A stretch of DNA of 64,000 nt from Candidatus Mediterraneibacter merdipullorum (GTDB lineage Bacteria; Bacillota; Clostridia; Lachnospirales; Lachnospiraceae), in the NCBI GenBank assembly GCA_019117125.1, contig DXAL01000048.1, positions 16,745 to 80,744 of the forward strand. The letters are read 5' to 3'. Positions 34,372-42,700 of this stretch are shown here, piece by piece. Under the pieces are notes generated by a model, which saw only the letters and a list, made by a program, of their open reading frames with translations, ran no database searches and was not told where the DNA came from. Each line of letters starts with the position of its first letter. Position 1 is the stretch's first letter. Position numbers and translations under genes: made by a program.

Positions 34372-35463
34372 ATGAAAGAGACAGAAATCAGGAACATTAT
34401 CCTCTTCAGTTTTACCCGCACCGGAACTTCCCTGGCGCGGGAACTTCTGAAACGGCAGCCGGGATGGACGGCTTATGCGCCGGAAAAATATGTGGGGGAA
34501 GGCGTGCTTCCCCTTCCAAAAGAGCGGGAAAAATTCATCGGTGCGCAGTGGGGAAGGGCAGCCTTTCTTTTTATCGGGGCGGCTGGGATTGCTGTCCGGT
34601 ATATTGCTCCGTGGGTGCGGGATAAATATACGGATTCCCCGGTCCTGGTCATGGACGAGAGGGGCGCATATGTCATTCCGCTTCTGTCCGGTCATATGGG
34701 CGGCGCGGCGGTGCTTGCCGATGAGATTGCGGACCTTGCCGGGGCGACAGCCGTACACACGACGGCGACGGATGTACAGGGAAGGTTCGCGGTGGATGTG
34801 TTTGCAAAAGAGAATCATCTGACCGTCACGGACCGGACTGCGGCGAAAGAAATATCGGCGGCGGTGCTGGATGGGGAAGAAATCGCACTTTATATAGAAG
34901 ACGCAGGATGGGACAGGGGACAGTCCGCCCTTCCGGAGGGACTTGTCTTCTGCCGGACGAAGGAAGAGGCGGGATTATTCTGCCGCCGCATCATCATCGC
35001 CCGGGAACTGCCTTCCGGTTTTTCCGGCACATGCAAGGGCGCTCAGACAACGCTCTTTCTTAAGATGGAGCTGCCGGATATCATTGCGGGCATCGGCTGC
35101 AGGAAAGGGATTCCGGCAGAGGTTCTGGAAGAAGGCTTTCGTGAGATTCTGGAAGAAACGGGTGTTGCTGTGAGCCGTGTGAAGATGCTCGCCAGCATTG
35201 ACCTGAAAAAAGACGAGCCGGCGCTCCGGAAACTTGCGGATACATACCGGCTCCCCTTTGTCACTTATCCGGCAGAGGAGCTGCGAAGAGTCCGGGATGT
35301 TTCATCCGGCTCGGAATTTGTGGAGAAAGTGACTGGCGTTGACAATGTGTGTGAGCGCGCGGCGCGCCTGTGCTGTGCGGATGGCATCCTGCTCCGGGGG
35401 AAAACCGTCCGGAGCGGGATGACCATGGCGCTTGTAAAATGTCCGGGGACCATCCGGTTTTAA
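34372..35463 (+). CDS. cbiG: Cobalt-precorrin-5A hydrolase CbiG
   Basis: Opens the delta-lactone of cobalt-precorrin-5A with loss of acetaldehyde, an anaerobic-pathway step between CbiF and CbiD. 363 residues: N-terminal part with FIGAAGIAVRYIAPWVRDKY, VVMDERG-type VLVMDERGAYVIPLLSGHMG and ATDVQGRFAVDVFAKEN; mid domain; C-terminal domain with GIGCRKGIPAEVLEEGF and LASIDLKKDEPALRKLA. It is 17 kb from the main cbi operon, on the same strand, behind a truncated MATE gene, and has no riboswitch of its own. The 3' end almost meets glnK on the other strand. Confidence 0.93.
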   Translation: MKETEIRNIILFSFTRTGTSLARELLKRQPGWTAYAPEKYVGEGVLPLPKEREKFIGAQWGRAAFLFIGAAGIAVRYIAPWVRDKYTDSPVLVMDERGAYVIPLLSGHMGGAAVLADEIADLAGATAVHTTATDVQGRFAVDVFAKENHLTVTDRTAAKEISAAVLDGEEIALYIEDAGWDRGQSALPEGLVFCRTKEEAGLFCRRIIIARELPSGFSGTCKGAQTTLFLKMELPDIIAGIGCRKGIPAEVLEEGFREILEETGVAVSRVKMLASIDLKKDEPALRKLADTYRLPFVTYPAEELRRVRDVSSGSEFVEKVTGVDNVCERAARLCCADGILLRGKTVRSGMTMALVKCPGTIRF

Positions 35464-35467
35464 CTGC

Positions 35468-35827
35468 TCAGTCGAGCATGGACTGCAGGGCGTCGTACCC
35501 GGTCTCTCCGGTCCGTATCTTCAGGGCGCTTCGGATTTCATAGCTGAAAATCTTGCCGTCGCCCATCTCTCCGGTGCATGCCGCCGTCCGGATGGCGTCG
35601 ATGACTTTCGCTTCCCATTCTTCGGAAGATACGACAATCTCGAACTTGACTTTCGGGAGCAGGACGATATCCACTTCAGAGCCCCGGACAATCTCCCGGT
35701 ATCCTCTCTGGGCGCCGCATCCCATAACCTGTGAAACGGTGATGCCGTTGACTTCTATCTGACGGAGCGCATCTTTGACTTCCTCAAATTTTTCTTCTCT
35801 TACGATTGCTTCTATTTTAATCAGCAT
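35468..35827 (-). CDS. glnK: P-II family nitrogen regulator
   Basis: 119 residues from ATG 35827, preceded by an AGGAGG-type site (the plus strand reads ACCTCC); a longer frame adds 17 non-family residues. Conserved MLIKIEAIVREEKFEEVKDA, B-loop TGEMGDGKIF and C-terminal RIRTG-like KIRTGETG. In the T-loop, the position of the uridylylated Tyr51 of E. coli GlnK (ELYRG) is Val here (REIVRG), so control by uridylylation at that site is not possible. It follows amtB by 69 bases and presumably blocks AmtB according to ATP/ADP/2-oxoglutarate state. Confidence 0.93.
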   Translation of the reverse strand: MLIKIEAIVREEKFEEVKDALRQIEVNGITVSQVMGCGAQRGYREIVRGSEVDIVLLPKVKFEIVVSSEEWEAKVIDAIRTAACTGEMGDGKIFSYEIRSALKIRTGETGYDALQSMLD

Positions 35828-35896
35828 GACCTGTACCTCCTTTTTATACCAGCGTGAGCCTGTGTCTGTACTGTGCACTTCCCTGTTCTGCCGGTC

Positions 35897-37135
35897 TTAG
35901 TCAAAACCGTTGAAGGACGGGTATGCCTGTTCGCCGTGCTGGGTGATGTCAAGTCCGAGCGTCTCCGATTTCTCATCTGCGCGGAGCTTCGTAAAGATAC
36001 GGATGATGCCGATGCAGACAAGGGAGCCGATGACCGCCACGGCAATCGTTACCAGGATGCTGATAACCTGTGCCGTGAACAGGCCGGTCTCTCCAAATAC
36101 AAGACCGTCCCACCGGGCAACGGAGTTGATGGAGCTCTGTCCGAACAGTCCGGTCGCGATGCCGCCCCAGATGCCGCCGACGCCGTGGCATCCGAAAGCG
36201 TCAAGCGCGTCATCAATCTTCAACCGGTGTTTGATGATGTTCATCATAAAGTAGCAGATAGGGCTTACCAGGGCGCCGATGATAAAAGATGCCCAGATTG
36301 GGACGAATCCTGCTCCCGGTGTGATGGCGACCAGTCCCACGACAAGACCGGTGGACGCTCCCACCAGGGTCGGTTTTCCGCCTTTCAGTGTGTCAATCAG
36401 CATCCAGGAAAGAAGTGCTGTGGCAGCGGAGACAGATGTAGTCATAAATGCATGTGCGGCAAGCCCGTCTGCCGCCAGCGCGCTTCCTGCATTGAACCCA
36501 TACCAGCCAAACCACAGAAGCGCGGCTCCGAGTACGACGAAAGGAATATTGTGAATGCGGTAAGATGTCTTCTCGTAACCGCGTCTTCTGCCAAGGTAAA
36601 CGGCGAGCACCAGTGCGCTGACACCGGAACTGATGTGGACCACATTTCCTCCGGCAAAATCGACGGAGCCGATGGATGCCAGAAAGCCGCCCTGTCCCCA
36701 TACCATATGCGCCATTGGATAATAGACGATGACAGACCAGAGGGCGATGAAGGCGAACAGCGCCTTAAATTTCATCCGTCCGACCACGGCGCCGGTGATA
36801 AGCGCCGGAGTAATCATCGCAAACATCATCTGAAACGCGCAGTATACCAGATGCGGGATGCTGTCAGAATACGGTCCCGCTTCCCAGCCGACCTGAGAGA
36901 GCCCCAGCCATTCCAGACTTCCGATGAATCCTCCGTGGTCGCTCCCGAAGGAGAGCGAATAGCCGAACAGCGTCCACATAAATACGGAAAGCCCCATGAT
37001 GGCAACACATGCCATCATCGTGTTTACAACATTTTTTCTCCGGACAAGTCCCCCGTAGAAAAAAGCCAGTCCCGGCGTCATGAGAAAGACAAGCGCCGAG
37101 CAGACCATCATAAATCCTGTGTTTCCTGTGTCCAT
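35897..37135 (-). CDS. amtB: Ammonium transporter AmtB
   Basis: 412 residues, eleven membrane segments expected. Start at ATG 37135 after GGGAGG; longer frames add non-family sequence from the leader. Family features: FYGGLVRRKNVVNTMM, the pore histidines in FAGGNVVHISSGVSALV and FGCHGVGGIWGGIATGLFG, and VGASTGLVVGLVAITPGAGF. Imports ammonium at low concentration and is gated by the glnK product encoded downstream. A terminator-like hairpin in the 5' leader suggests attenuation control. Confidence 0.95.
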   Translation of the reverse strand: MDTGNTGFMMVCSALVFLMTPGLAFFYGGLVRRKNVVNTMMACVAIMGLSVFMWTLFGYSLSFGSDHGGFIGSLEWLGLSQVGWEAGPYSDSIPHLVYCAFQMMFAMITPALITGAVVGRMKFKALFAFIALWSVIVYYPMAHMVWGQGGFLASIGSVDFAGGNVVHISSGVSALVLAVYLGRRRGYEKTSYRIHNIPFVVLGAALLWFGWYGFNAGSALAADGLAAHAFMTTSVSAATALLSWMLIDTLKGGKPTLVGASTGLVVGLVAITPGAGFVPIWASFIIGALVSPICYFMMNIIKHRLKIDDALDAFGCHGVGGIWGGIATGLFGQSSINSVARWDGLVFGETGLFTAQVISILVTIAVAVIGSLVCIGIIRIFTKLRADEKSETLGLDITQHGEQAYPSFNGFD

Positions 37136-37254
37136 AGTAATACCTCCCATTTCCAGCAGAAATAACGGCTTTTCATGATTCCCCGGGGTCCGGCGCCAGG
37201 AGGAGCAATGCGCCCTGTGCCGGTCACAAAAAAGTGTGAAACTGCTCTGTGATG

Positions 37255-37312
37255 ATAAAGAAAAGGCGCCGGATGGTGAGAGTGTTTTTCGTCTCATCAT
37301 CTGACGCCTTTG
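37255..37312 (-). promoter_or_regulatory. Terminator-like attenuator in the amtB leader
   Basis: Read on the minus strand, AAAGGCGTCAGATGATGAGA pairs with the imperfect partner TCTCACCATCCGGCGCCTTT around a short loop and is followed by TCTTT. It lies about 120 bases before amtB and after a possible TTGACA -35 (37343-37348), so transcripts must pass it. The 37136-37472 gap holds no other gene: the outer part is an A/T-rich stretch with no convincing feature beyond this. Confidence 0.6.
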
Positions 37313-37472
37313 TCTTTATGGCGCATAGTCTATCAGATGGCGTGTCAAAAATCAAGAAAAAAAACAGAAAAAAATGATATTTGTACAAAATTTAGAAAAA
37401 ATTCGATAAAAAACAGAAAATATCGACTGATTCCACAAAAGCCGGAGAACGGCAGGCGCATCGCCATATCTT

Positions 37473-37889
37473 ATGCCGTCGGAGATTCTGGTAGTTCTTT
37501 GCCTCGGCTTTGTCAGAGGTGAAAATCAACCACTTGTAACCCCGGAAACGATTCGCTATAATGGGAAAGGAAACCGGCTGACAAAGCTGCTCGGGGTGCT
37601 GTTTTCCCCGAAGATAGATGCAGCGGCAAAAATAGACCGGCTCGAGCAGGAGTTTGAGATACCGATGGAAGAACAGATGGGAGAGGAGTTGAACCAGATG
37701 TGCAATCTGAGTGATTATGTAGTAAAAGTCAGTCTGCAGGAAGGCAGGGAGCAGGGAAAGGAACAGCTGCTCATGGAACAGGTGATGAAAAAGCATGCGA
37801 AGGGAAAGTCGGCTGTCGAGATAGCGGATGCACTTGAAACGGACGAAGAGACAGTCAGGAATATCCTGCGGAATGCGGGAAAGCCATGA
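37473..37889 (+). pseudogene. Rpn/PD-(D/E)XK nuclease-type transposase, C-terminal remnant
   Basis: 138 residues. The C-terminal two thirds (LLGVLFSPKIDAAAKIDRLE onward, QEFEIPMEEQMGEELNQMCN, LSDYVVKVSLQEGREQGKEQ, then an HTH-like AVEIADALETDEETVRNIL) fit the tail of Rpn-family recombination-promoting nuclease/putative transposase proteins. The catalytic N-terminal domain (about 200 residues) is missing, and the sequence ahead is AT-rich leader DNA. No ribosome binding site precedes the ATG. Its stop overlaps the cbiJ start (ATGA). Probably decaying mobile-type DNA. Confidence 0.65.
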
Positions 37890-38695
37890 CAGGCGGCAAT
37901 ACGGACAGAACGGGTCCTGAAATCCTGATTTTTGCAGGAACGACAGAGGGCAGGGAACTGGCTGAGTATGCATCTGCCCGGTCAATCCGGTGTTTTGTGA
38001 GCACAGCCACCGGCTATGGAAAAAGCCTGCTTGACCATCTGGACTGCATTACGGTCCTTTCCGGGCGGATGGAGGAACAGGAAATCCGGGAATTTCTGGA
38101 AGAACAGGAAATCCGGCTTGTGATAGACGCGACCCACCCGTTCGCTCTTACAGCGACGGAAAATATCAGAAATGCCTGTGAAATGTCTGCGCGGGGCCGT
38201 GAAATCCGTTACGTGCGGTGCATCAGGCGCTTCGGGGAAAAGCAGAGGGATAAAGACATCCTGTATGTTGATTCCGTGCAGGCGGCAGTGAACTATCTGA
38301 AAAACACAGAAGGCAACATCCTGATTGCGACAGGGAGCAAGGAACTCCACCTGTATACGGAAATCGAAAACTACCGGAAACGCTGTTTTGCGAGAGTCCT
38401 CTCCACAGAGCCGGCGGTGGCACAGAGTGTCCGCCTTGGTTTTGAAGGAAAACATCTTTTCGCCATGCAGGGACCTTTTGGTACGGACATGAATCTGGCG
38501 CTGCTGCGTCAGACCGAAGCCGTTTATTTCGTGACAAAAGAGAGCGGCAGGGCGGGTGGATTTGAAGAAAAGGCGGAAGCCGCAGAGGAAGCAGGAGCAG
38601 TGCTCGTCGTGGTCGGGAGACCGGAGGAGACCGGGAACAGCCCGGAAGAAGTAAAAGAACTTCTGAGGGAATACGGCGGGATGCAGGACGCCTGA
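37886..38695 (+). CDS. cbiJ: Cobalt-precorrin-6A reductase CbiJ
   Basis: NAD(P)H-dependent reduction of the macrocycle between CbiD and CbiE. 269 residues. Typical motifs: ILIFAGTTEGRELAEYA, LVIDATHPFALTATENI, ILIATGSKELHLYTEI, MQGPFGTDMNLALL and VYFVTKESGRAGGFEEKAEA. The first 11 residues are not conserved. Isolated from the main cbi operon by 20 kb and joined by an ATGA overlap to an Rpn remnant, so its present promoter is unclear. Confidence 0.92.
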   Translation: MTGGNTDRTGPEILIFAGTTEGRELAEYASARSIRCFVSTATGYGKSLLDHLDCITVLSGRMEEQEIREFLEEQEIRLVIDATHPFALTATENIRNACEMSARGREIRYVRCIRRFGEKQRDKDILYVDSVQAAVNYLKNTEGNILIATGSKELHLYTEIENYRKRCFARVLSTEPAVAQSVRLGFEGKHLFAMQGPFGTDMNLALLRQTEAVYFVTKESGRAGGFEEKAEAAEEAGAVLVVVGRPEETGNSPEEVKELLREYGGMQDA

Positions 38696-38749
38696 AACAG
38701 AGCCGCCCGGACAGCGGAAAAAGGACTGCTCAAACCGTGCAAAAATTCC

Positions 38750-38778
38750 TTGCAATGCCCATTTTTCTGTGATATACT
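38750..38778 (+). promoter_or_regulatory. Promoter of rpsB-tsf
   Basis: TTGCAA, 17-base spacer, TATACT. The leader of about 110 bases contains a CCGGA/TCCGG hairpin (38830-38845) that might mediate ribosomal-protein feedback; I cannot assign it to a known leader family. Confidence 0.75.
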
Positions 38779-38895
38779 ACGAATGTTGCAAAAAAACACG
38801 CATGCGTATTTCTCTGACGGTGCCAAAGCCGGAAATCCGGACGGTCTCAGGGAAGAAAACATGCGGAAGATGAAAACCAAATGGAGGAAAGAAAC

Positions 38896-39666
38896 ATGAG
38901 TGTTATTTCAATGAAACAGCTTTTGGAAGCAGGTGTTCATTTCGGACACCAGACAAGAAGATGGAACCCGAAAATGGCTCCGTACATCTACACAGAGAGA
39001 AATGGTATCTACATCATCGACCTGCAGAAATCTGTAGGAATGGTCGACGATGCATATAAAGCCGTTTCTGACATCGCTGCTGAGGGCGGCACGATTCTTT
39101 TCGTCGGAACAAAGAAACAGGCGCAGGACGCTATCAAGGCTGAGGCAGAGCGCTGCGGCATGTTCTATGTAAACGAGAGATGGCTGGGCGGTATGCTCAC
39201 AAACTTCAAGACGATTCAGAGCCGTGTGAAACGCCTCAAAGAAATCGAGGCAATGTCAGAAGACGGAACATTTGATGTACTTCCGAAAAAAGAAGTCATC
39301 GCACTGAAAAAAGAGTGGGCAAAACTGGAGAAGAACCTTGGCGGTATCAAAGAGATGAAGAGACTGCCGGATGCAATCTTCGTAGTTGACCCGAAGAAAG
39401 AGCGTATCTGCGTACAGGAAGCTCACACTCTTGGAATCACACTGATTGGTATCTGCGATACAAACTGCGACCCGGAAGAACTGGATTATGTCATCCCGGG
39501 CAATGACGATGCAATCCGTGCAGTAAAACTGATTGTCTCCAAGATGGCTGACGCTGTTGTCGAGGCAAATCAGGGAGCAGCTGCAGAGGCAGAGGATGAG
39601 TATTATGACGACGCTGCTTACGCTGAGACAGAAGCAGCGGAAGTGGAAGAGGCTGTAGAAGAGTAA
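38896..39666 (+). CDS. rpsB: 30S ribosomal protein S2
   Basis: 256 residues from ATG 38896, which follows GGAGGAAAGAAAC; the in-frame ATG 38881 is part of that site. Opens [20 protein letters not shown], the S2 signature, with [20 protein letters not shown] and [20 protein letters not shown] further on, and a C-terminal acidic tail. Codon use (more A/T-ending codons) differs from the neighbouring accessory genes, as usual for highly expressed genes. Operon with tsf. Confidence 0.98.
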   Translation: MSVISMKQLLEAGVHFGHQTRRWNPKMAPYIYTERNGIYIIDLQKSVGMVDDAYKAVSDIAAEGGTILFVGTKKQAQDAIKAEAERCGMFYVNERWLGGMLTNFKTIQSRVKRLKEIEAMSEDGTFDVLPKKEVIALKKEWAKLEKNLGGIKEMKRLPDAIFVVDPKKERICVQEAHTLGITLIGICDTNCDPEELDYVIPGNDDAIRAVKLIVSKMADAVVEANQGAAAEAEDEYYDDAAYAETEAAEVEEAVEE

Positions 39667-39696
39667 TATCTTGATTTATTAATGGAGGAATCTATC

Positions 39697-40620
39697 ATGG
39701 CAATCACAGCAGGAATGGTAAAAGAGTTAAGAGAGATGACAGGCGCAGGCATGATGGACTGCAAAAAAGCTCTTTCAGAGACAAACGGCGATATGGACGC
39801 AGCTGTTGAGTTCCTGAGAAAGAACGGACAGGCAAAGGCTGAGAAGAAAGCCGGCAGAATCGCTGCAGAAGGCATCGTAAAAACAGTGGTAAGAGATGAC
39901 AAAGTCGCAGCAATCGTAGAAGTAAACTCTGAGACAGACTTCGTTGCAAAGAACGACGAGTTCCAGAGCTTTGTAGAGGAAGTTGTAAATCAGGTAGCAG
40001 ATAATAATCCGGCAGACATGGATGCATTCATGGCTGAGCCGTGGGCTGCAGACAGCTCCAAGACAGTAAAAGACGCTCTTGTAGAGAAGATCGCAGTTAT
40101 TGGCGAGAACCTGAATATCAGGAGATTCGAGAGAGTAGAGGCACAGAACGGATGCGTAGTTCCGTATATCCATGGCGGCGGACGTATCGGCGTCCTCGTA
40201 GTTGCAGATACAGACGTTGTAAATGACGACATCAAGACATGCCTCAAAAACGTGGCAATGCAGGTTGCTGCAATGACACCGAAGTATGTATCCCGCGATG
40301 AGGTGTCTCAGGAGTTCATGGACCATGAGAAAGAAATCCTTCTTGCTCAGGCGAAGACAGAGAACCCGGAGAAGCCGGACAACATCATTGAAAAGATGAT
40401 TATCGGACGTCTCAACAAAGAGATGAAGGAGTACTGCCTGCTCGATCAGGTATACGTACAGGACAGCGACCTGACTGTAGGAAAATACGTTGCAAAAGTT
40501 GCGAAAGAAAACAACGCAAACGTAACAGTAAAGAAATTCATCCGCTTCGAGACAGGCGAAGGAATCGAAAAGAAAGTAGACGACTTCGCAGCAGAAGTAG
40601 CAGCCCAGGCAGGGATGTGA
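39697..40620 (+). CDS. tsf: Translation elongation factor Ts
   Basis: GDP/GTP exchange factor for EF-Tu. 307 residues from ATG 39697 (TGGAGGAATCTATC upstream). N-terminal UBA-like module [21 protein letters not shown]-Ts core with [17 protein letters not shown], and C-terminal [20 protein letters not shown]. Follows rpsB by 30 bases and ends in a strong terminator. Confidence 0.98.
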   Translation: MAITAGMVKELREMTGAGMMDCKKALSETNGDMDAAVEFLRKNGQAKAEKKAGRIAAEGIVKTVVRDDKVAAIVEVNSETDFVAKNDEFQSFVEEVVNQVADNNPADMDAFMAEPWAADSSKTVKDALVEKIAVIGENLNIRRFERVEAQNGCVVPYIHGGGRIGVLVVADTDVVNDDIKTCLKNVAMQVAAMTPKYVSRDEVSQEFMDHEKEILLAQAKTENPEKPDNIIEKMIIGRLNKEMKEYCLLDQVYVQDSDLTVGKYVAKVAKENNANVTVKKFIRFETGEGIEKKVDDFAAEVAAQAGM

Positions 40621-40627
40621 GCGTTTA

Positions 40628-40756
40628 GCACAAGCGCGACAGATATGGAAATGGAGCCGACGCAAGTTTACTTGCGGTCAGCTCCATTTTTATATCTACC
40701 GTGCGACGCACGGAAAGCGAGATGGAGCGAAGCGGAATCGAGCTGAGCGCTTGTGC
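40628..40756 (+). terminator. Terminator of rpsB-tsf within a larger structured element
   Basis: The core terminator is at 40651-40692: ATGGAGC/GCTCCAT outer stem, CGCAAG/CTTGCG inner stem with loop TTTA, then TTTTT. It is enclosed by a perfect 10-bp inverted repeat GCACAAGCGC (40628-40637) and GCGCTTGTGC (40747-40756). A second hairpin CCGTGC-GAC-GCACGG (40699-40713) lies between. The outer structure is more than termination needs. Confidence 0.85.
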
Positions 40757-40789
40757 GGACGGCGGGAAAGCGGCGCGACAGGTCAGGCA

Positions 40790-40818
40790 TTGTCATACAT
40801 GCGCTCCTGTTGTATGAT
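40790..40818 (+). promoter_or_regulatory. Promoter of the araD-type gene
   Basis: TTGTCA, 17-base spacer, TATGAT. Confidence 0.7.
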
Positions 40819-40867
40819 AGAATTGTTTGAAAAGCGGCATCGCCGGGCAGGAAAGGAGAATATGTTT

Positions 40868-41575
40868 ATGCTGGAACAGTTGAAAAAAGAAGTCTATGAA
40901 GCAAATATGCTGCTCCCGAAGTACAGCCTCGTGACATTTACATGGGGAAATGTCAGCGGCATCGACCGGGAGAGCGGTCTTTTCGTTATTAAACCAAGCG
41001 GGGTGGAGTATGAGAAGCTCTCTCCGGAAGATATGGTAGTCGTCGACCTGAACGGCAACAAGGTGGAAGGAAGATACAACCCCTCTTCCGACACGCCGAC
41101 CCACGTAGTGCTCTACAACCGGTTCCCGAAGATTGGCGGCGTGGTCCACACCCATTCTGCGTGGGCTACTAGCTGGGCTCAGGCAGGGCGTGCCATTCCC
41201 TGCTACGGAACGACCCATGCAGATTACATTTACGGGGAAATCCCCTGTGTGCGCAATCTCACAAAGGAAGAAATCGAGGAGGCGTACGAGAAGAATACAG
41301 GCGTCCTCATTGCGGATGAATTCGACCGGATGGCAAAGGACTATATTGCGGTGCCGGCAGTCCTGTGCAAGAACCACGGCGTGTTCACGTGGGGAAAGGA
41401 TGCGCACGAGGCGGTGCACAATGCAGTGGTGACGGAAGAAGTGGCGAAGATGGCGGCGCGGAGCGAACTGATTAACCCCCAGGTCAAACCGGCTCCACAG
41501 GAACTCCAGGACAAGCACTACTACAGAAAGCACGGCGCGAACGCCTACTACGGACAGCCGGGAGACAGGGTGTGA
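40868..41575 (+). CDS. araD: L-ribulose-5-phosphate 4-epimerase
   Basis: Class II aldolase/adducin fold; interconverts L-ribulose-5-P and D-xylulose-5-P. 235 residues. Start at the second of two close ATGs (40868), 9 bases after AGGAG, which gives the family opening [19 protein letters not shown]. Zinc ligands lie in [14 protein letters not shown] and in [11 protein letters not shown] (AraD type) with the later His in [21 protein letters not shown] neighbouring FGGY kinase (42701) would provide its substrate. The last 21 bases are tandemly duplicated across the stop. Confidence 0.9.
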   Translation: MLEQLKKEVYEANMLLPKYSLVTFTWGNVSGIDRESGLFVIKPSGVEYEKLSPEDMVVVDLNGNKVEGRYNPSSDTPTHVVLYNRFPKIGGVVHTHSAWATSWAQAGRAIPCYGTTHADYIYGEIPCVRNLTKEEIEEAYEKNTGVLIADEFDRMAKDYIAVPAVLCKNHGVFTWGKDAHEAVHNAVVTEEVAKMAARSELINPQVKPAPQELQDKHYYRKHGANAYYGQPGDRV

Positions 41576-41595
41576 CAGCCGGGAGGCAGGCTGCA
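41554..41595 (+). repeat. 21-bp tandem duplication spanning the araD stop
   Basis: ACAGCCGGGAGACAGGGTGTG then ACAGCCGGGAGGCAGGCTGCA; the period keeps the reading frame. Confidence 0.9.
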
Positions 41596-41623
41596 GCGGC
41601 AGACAAGTCGTAACAGTTCTTCA

Positions 41624-41652
41624 TTGAAAACTCGCGCGGACATCGGTATAAT
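41624..41652 (+). promoter_or_regulatory. Promoter of ddh
   Basis: TTGAAA, 17-base spacer, TATAAT; strong consensus match. Confidence 0.75.
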
Positions 41653-41696
41653 AGCAGAAGAGCACAAATGAAACAAACAGAAAAGGAGCAGATAAA

Positions 41697-42683
41697 ATGA
41701 GTATCAGAATCGGAATTTCAGGCTACGGCAACCTGGGCAGAGGCATCGAGTGCGCCATCAGACAGAATCAGGATATGGAACTTGCAGCGGTATTTACCCG
41801 CAGGGCTCCGGAGACGGTATCCATCCTGACAGAAGGCGTTCCGGTATGCCGTGTGGAAGACGCACCGGAGTGGAAGGACAGGATTGATGTAATGATACTC
41901 TGCGGCGGGAGCGCTACAGACCTTCCGGAGCAGACGCCGGAGTATGCCGGCATATTCAATGTCATCGACAGCTTTGACACTCATGCAAAGATTCCGGAGC
42001 ACTATGCGGCGGTGGACGCTGCAGCGAAAAAAAGCGGAAAAATCGGCATCATCTCTGTGGGCTGGGACCCGGGAATGTTCTCCCTCAACCGCCTGTATGG
42101 CAATGTGATTCTGCCGGAAGGGAAAGATTACACATTCTGGGGCAAAGGCGTGAGCCAGGGACACTCCGACGCCATCCGCAGAGTGGAAGGCGTGAAAGAT
42201 GCAAAGCAGTACACCATCCCGGTAGAGGCGGCTCTTGAGGCGGTGAGAAGCGGGGAAAACCCGGAGCTTACCACAAGACAGAAACATACGAGGGAATGCT
42301 TTGTTGTTCTGGAAGAGGGCGCAGATGCGGCAAAGGTGGAAGAAGAGATAAAGACGATGCCGAATTACTTCGCTGACTACGACACGACGGTGTATTTTAT
42401 CAGTGAAGAAGAATTAAGGAGAGACCACAGCGGCATCCCCCACGGCGGATTCGTTCTGCGGAGCGGAAAGACCGGATGGAACGGCGAGAACAGCCACCTG
42501 ATTGAGTACAGCTTAAAGCTGGATTCCAATCCGGAGTTCACATCATCCGTCCTTCTCGCGTACGCGCGTGCAGCTTACCGGCTTTCTGCGGAAGGACAGA
42601 GCGGATGCAGGACAGTGTTTGATATCGCGCCGGCTTATTTAAGCGCGATGAGCGGGGAAGAACTGAGAAAAAACATGCTGTAA
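41697..42683 (+). CDS. ddh: meso-Diaminopimelate D-dehydrogenase
   Basis: Reductive amination of L-2-amino-6-oxopimelate to meso-DAP with NADPH, the one-step route to the peptidoglycan cross-linking residue and lysine. 328 residues. N-terminal Rossmann [38 protein letters not shown], then substrate-binding [16 protein letters not shown] and [29 protein letters not shown] precedes the start. It lies between araD and the FGGY kinase, to which it is functionally unrelated, but has its own promoter. Confidence 0.95.
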   Translation: MSIRIGISGYGNLGRGIECAIRQNQDMELAAVFTRRAPETVSILTEGVPVCRVEDAPEWKDRIDVMILCGGSATDLPEQTPEYAGIFNVIDSFDTHAKIPEHYAAVDAAAKKSGKIGIISVGWDPGMFSLNRLYGNVILPEGKDYTFWGKGVSQGHSDAIRRVEGVKDAKQYTIPVEAALEAVRSGENPELTTRQKHTRECFVVLEEGADAAKVEEEIKTMPNYFADYDTTVYFISEEELRRDHSGIPHGGFVLRSGKTGWNGENSHLIEYSLKLDSNPEFTSSVLLAYARAAYRLSAEGQSGCRTVFDIAPAYLSAMSGEELRKNML

Positions 42684-42700
42684 AAAGGAGGAATGTGCAA

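Noticed and set aside
35873..37165. Plus-strand open frame of 430 codons opposite amtB
   Set aside because: Composition (Asp/Arg/Cys/His-rich, no hydrophobic segments) reflects the complement of a membrane protein gene; amtB motifs on the minus strand are unambiguous.
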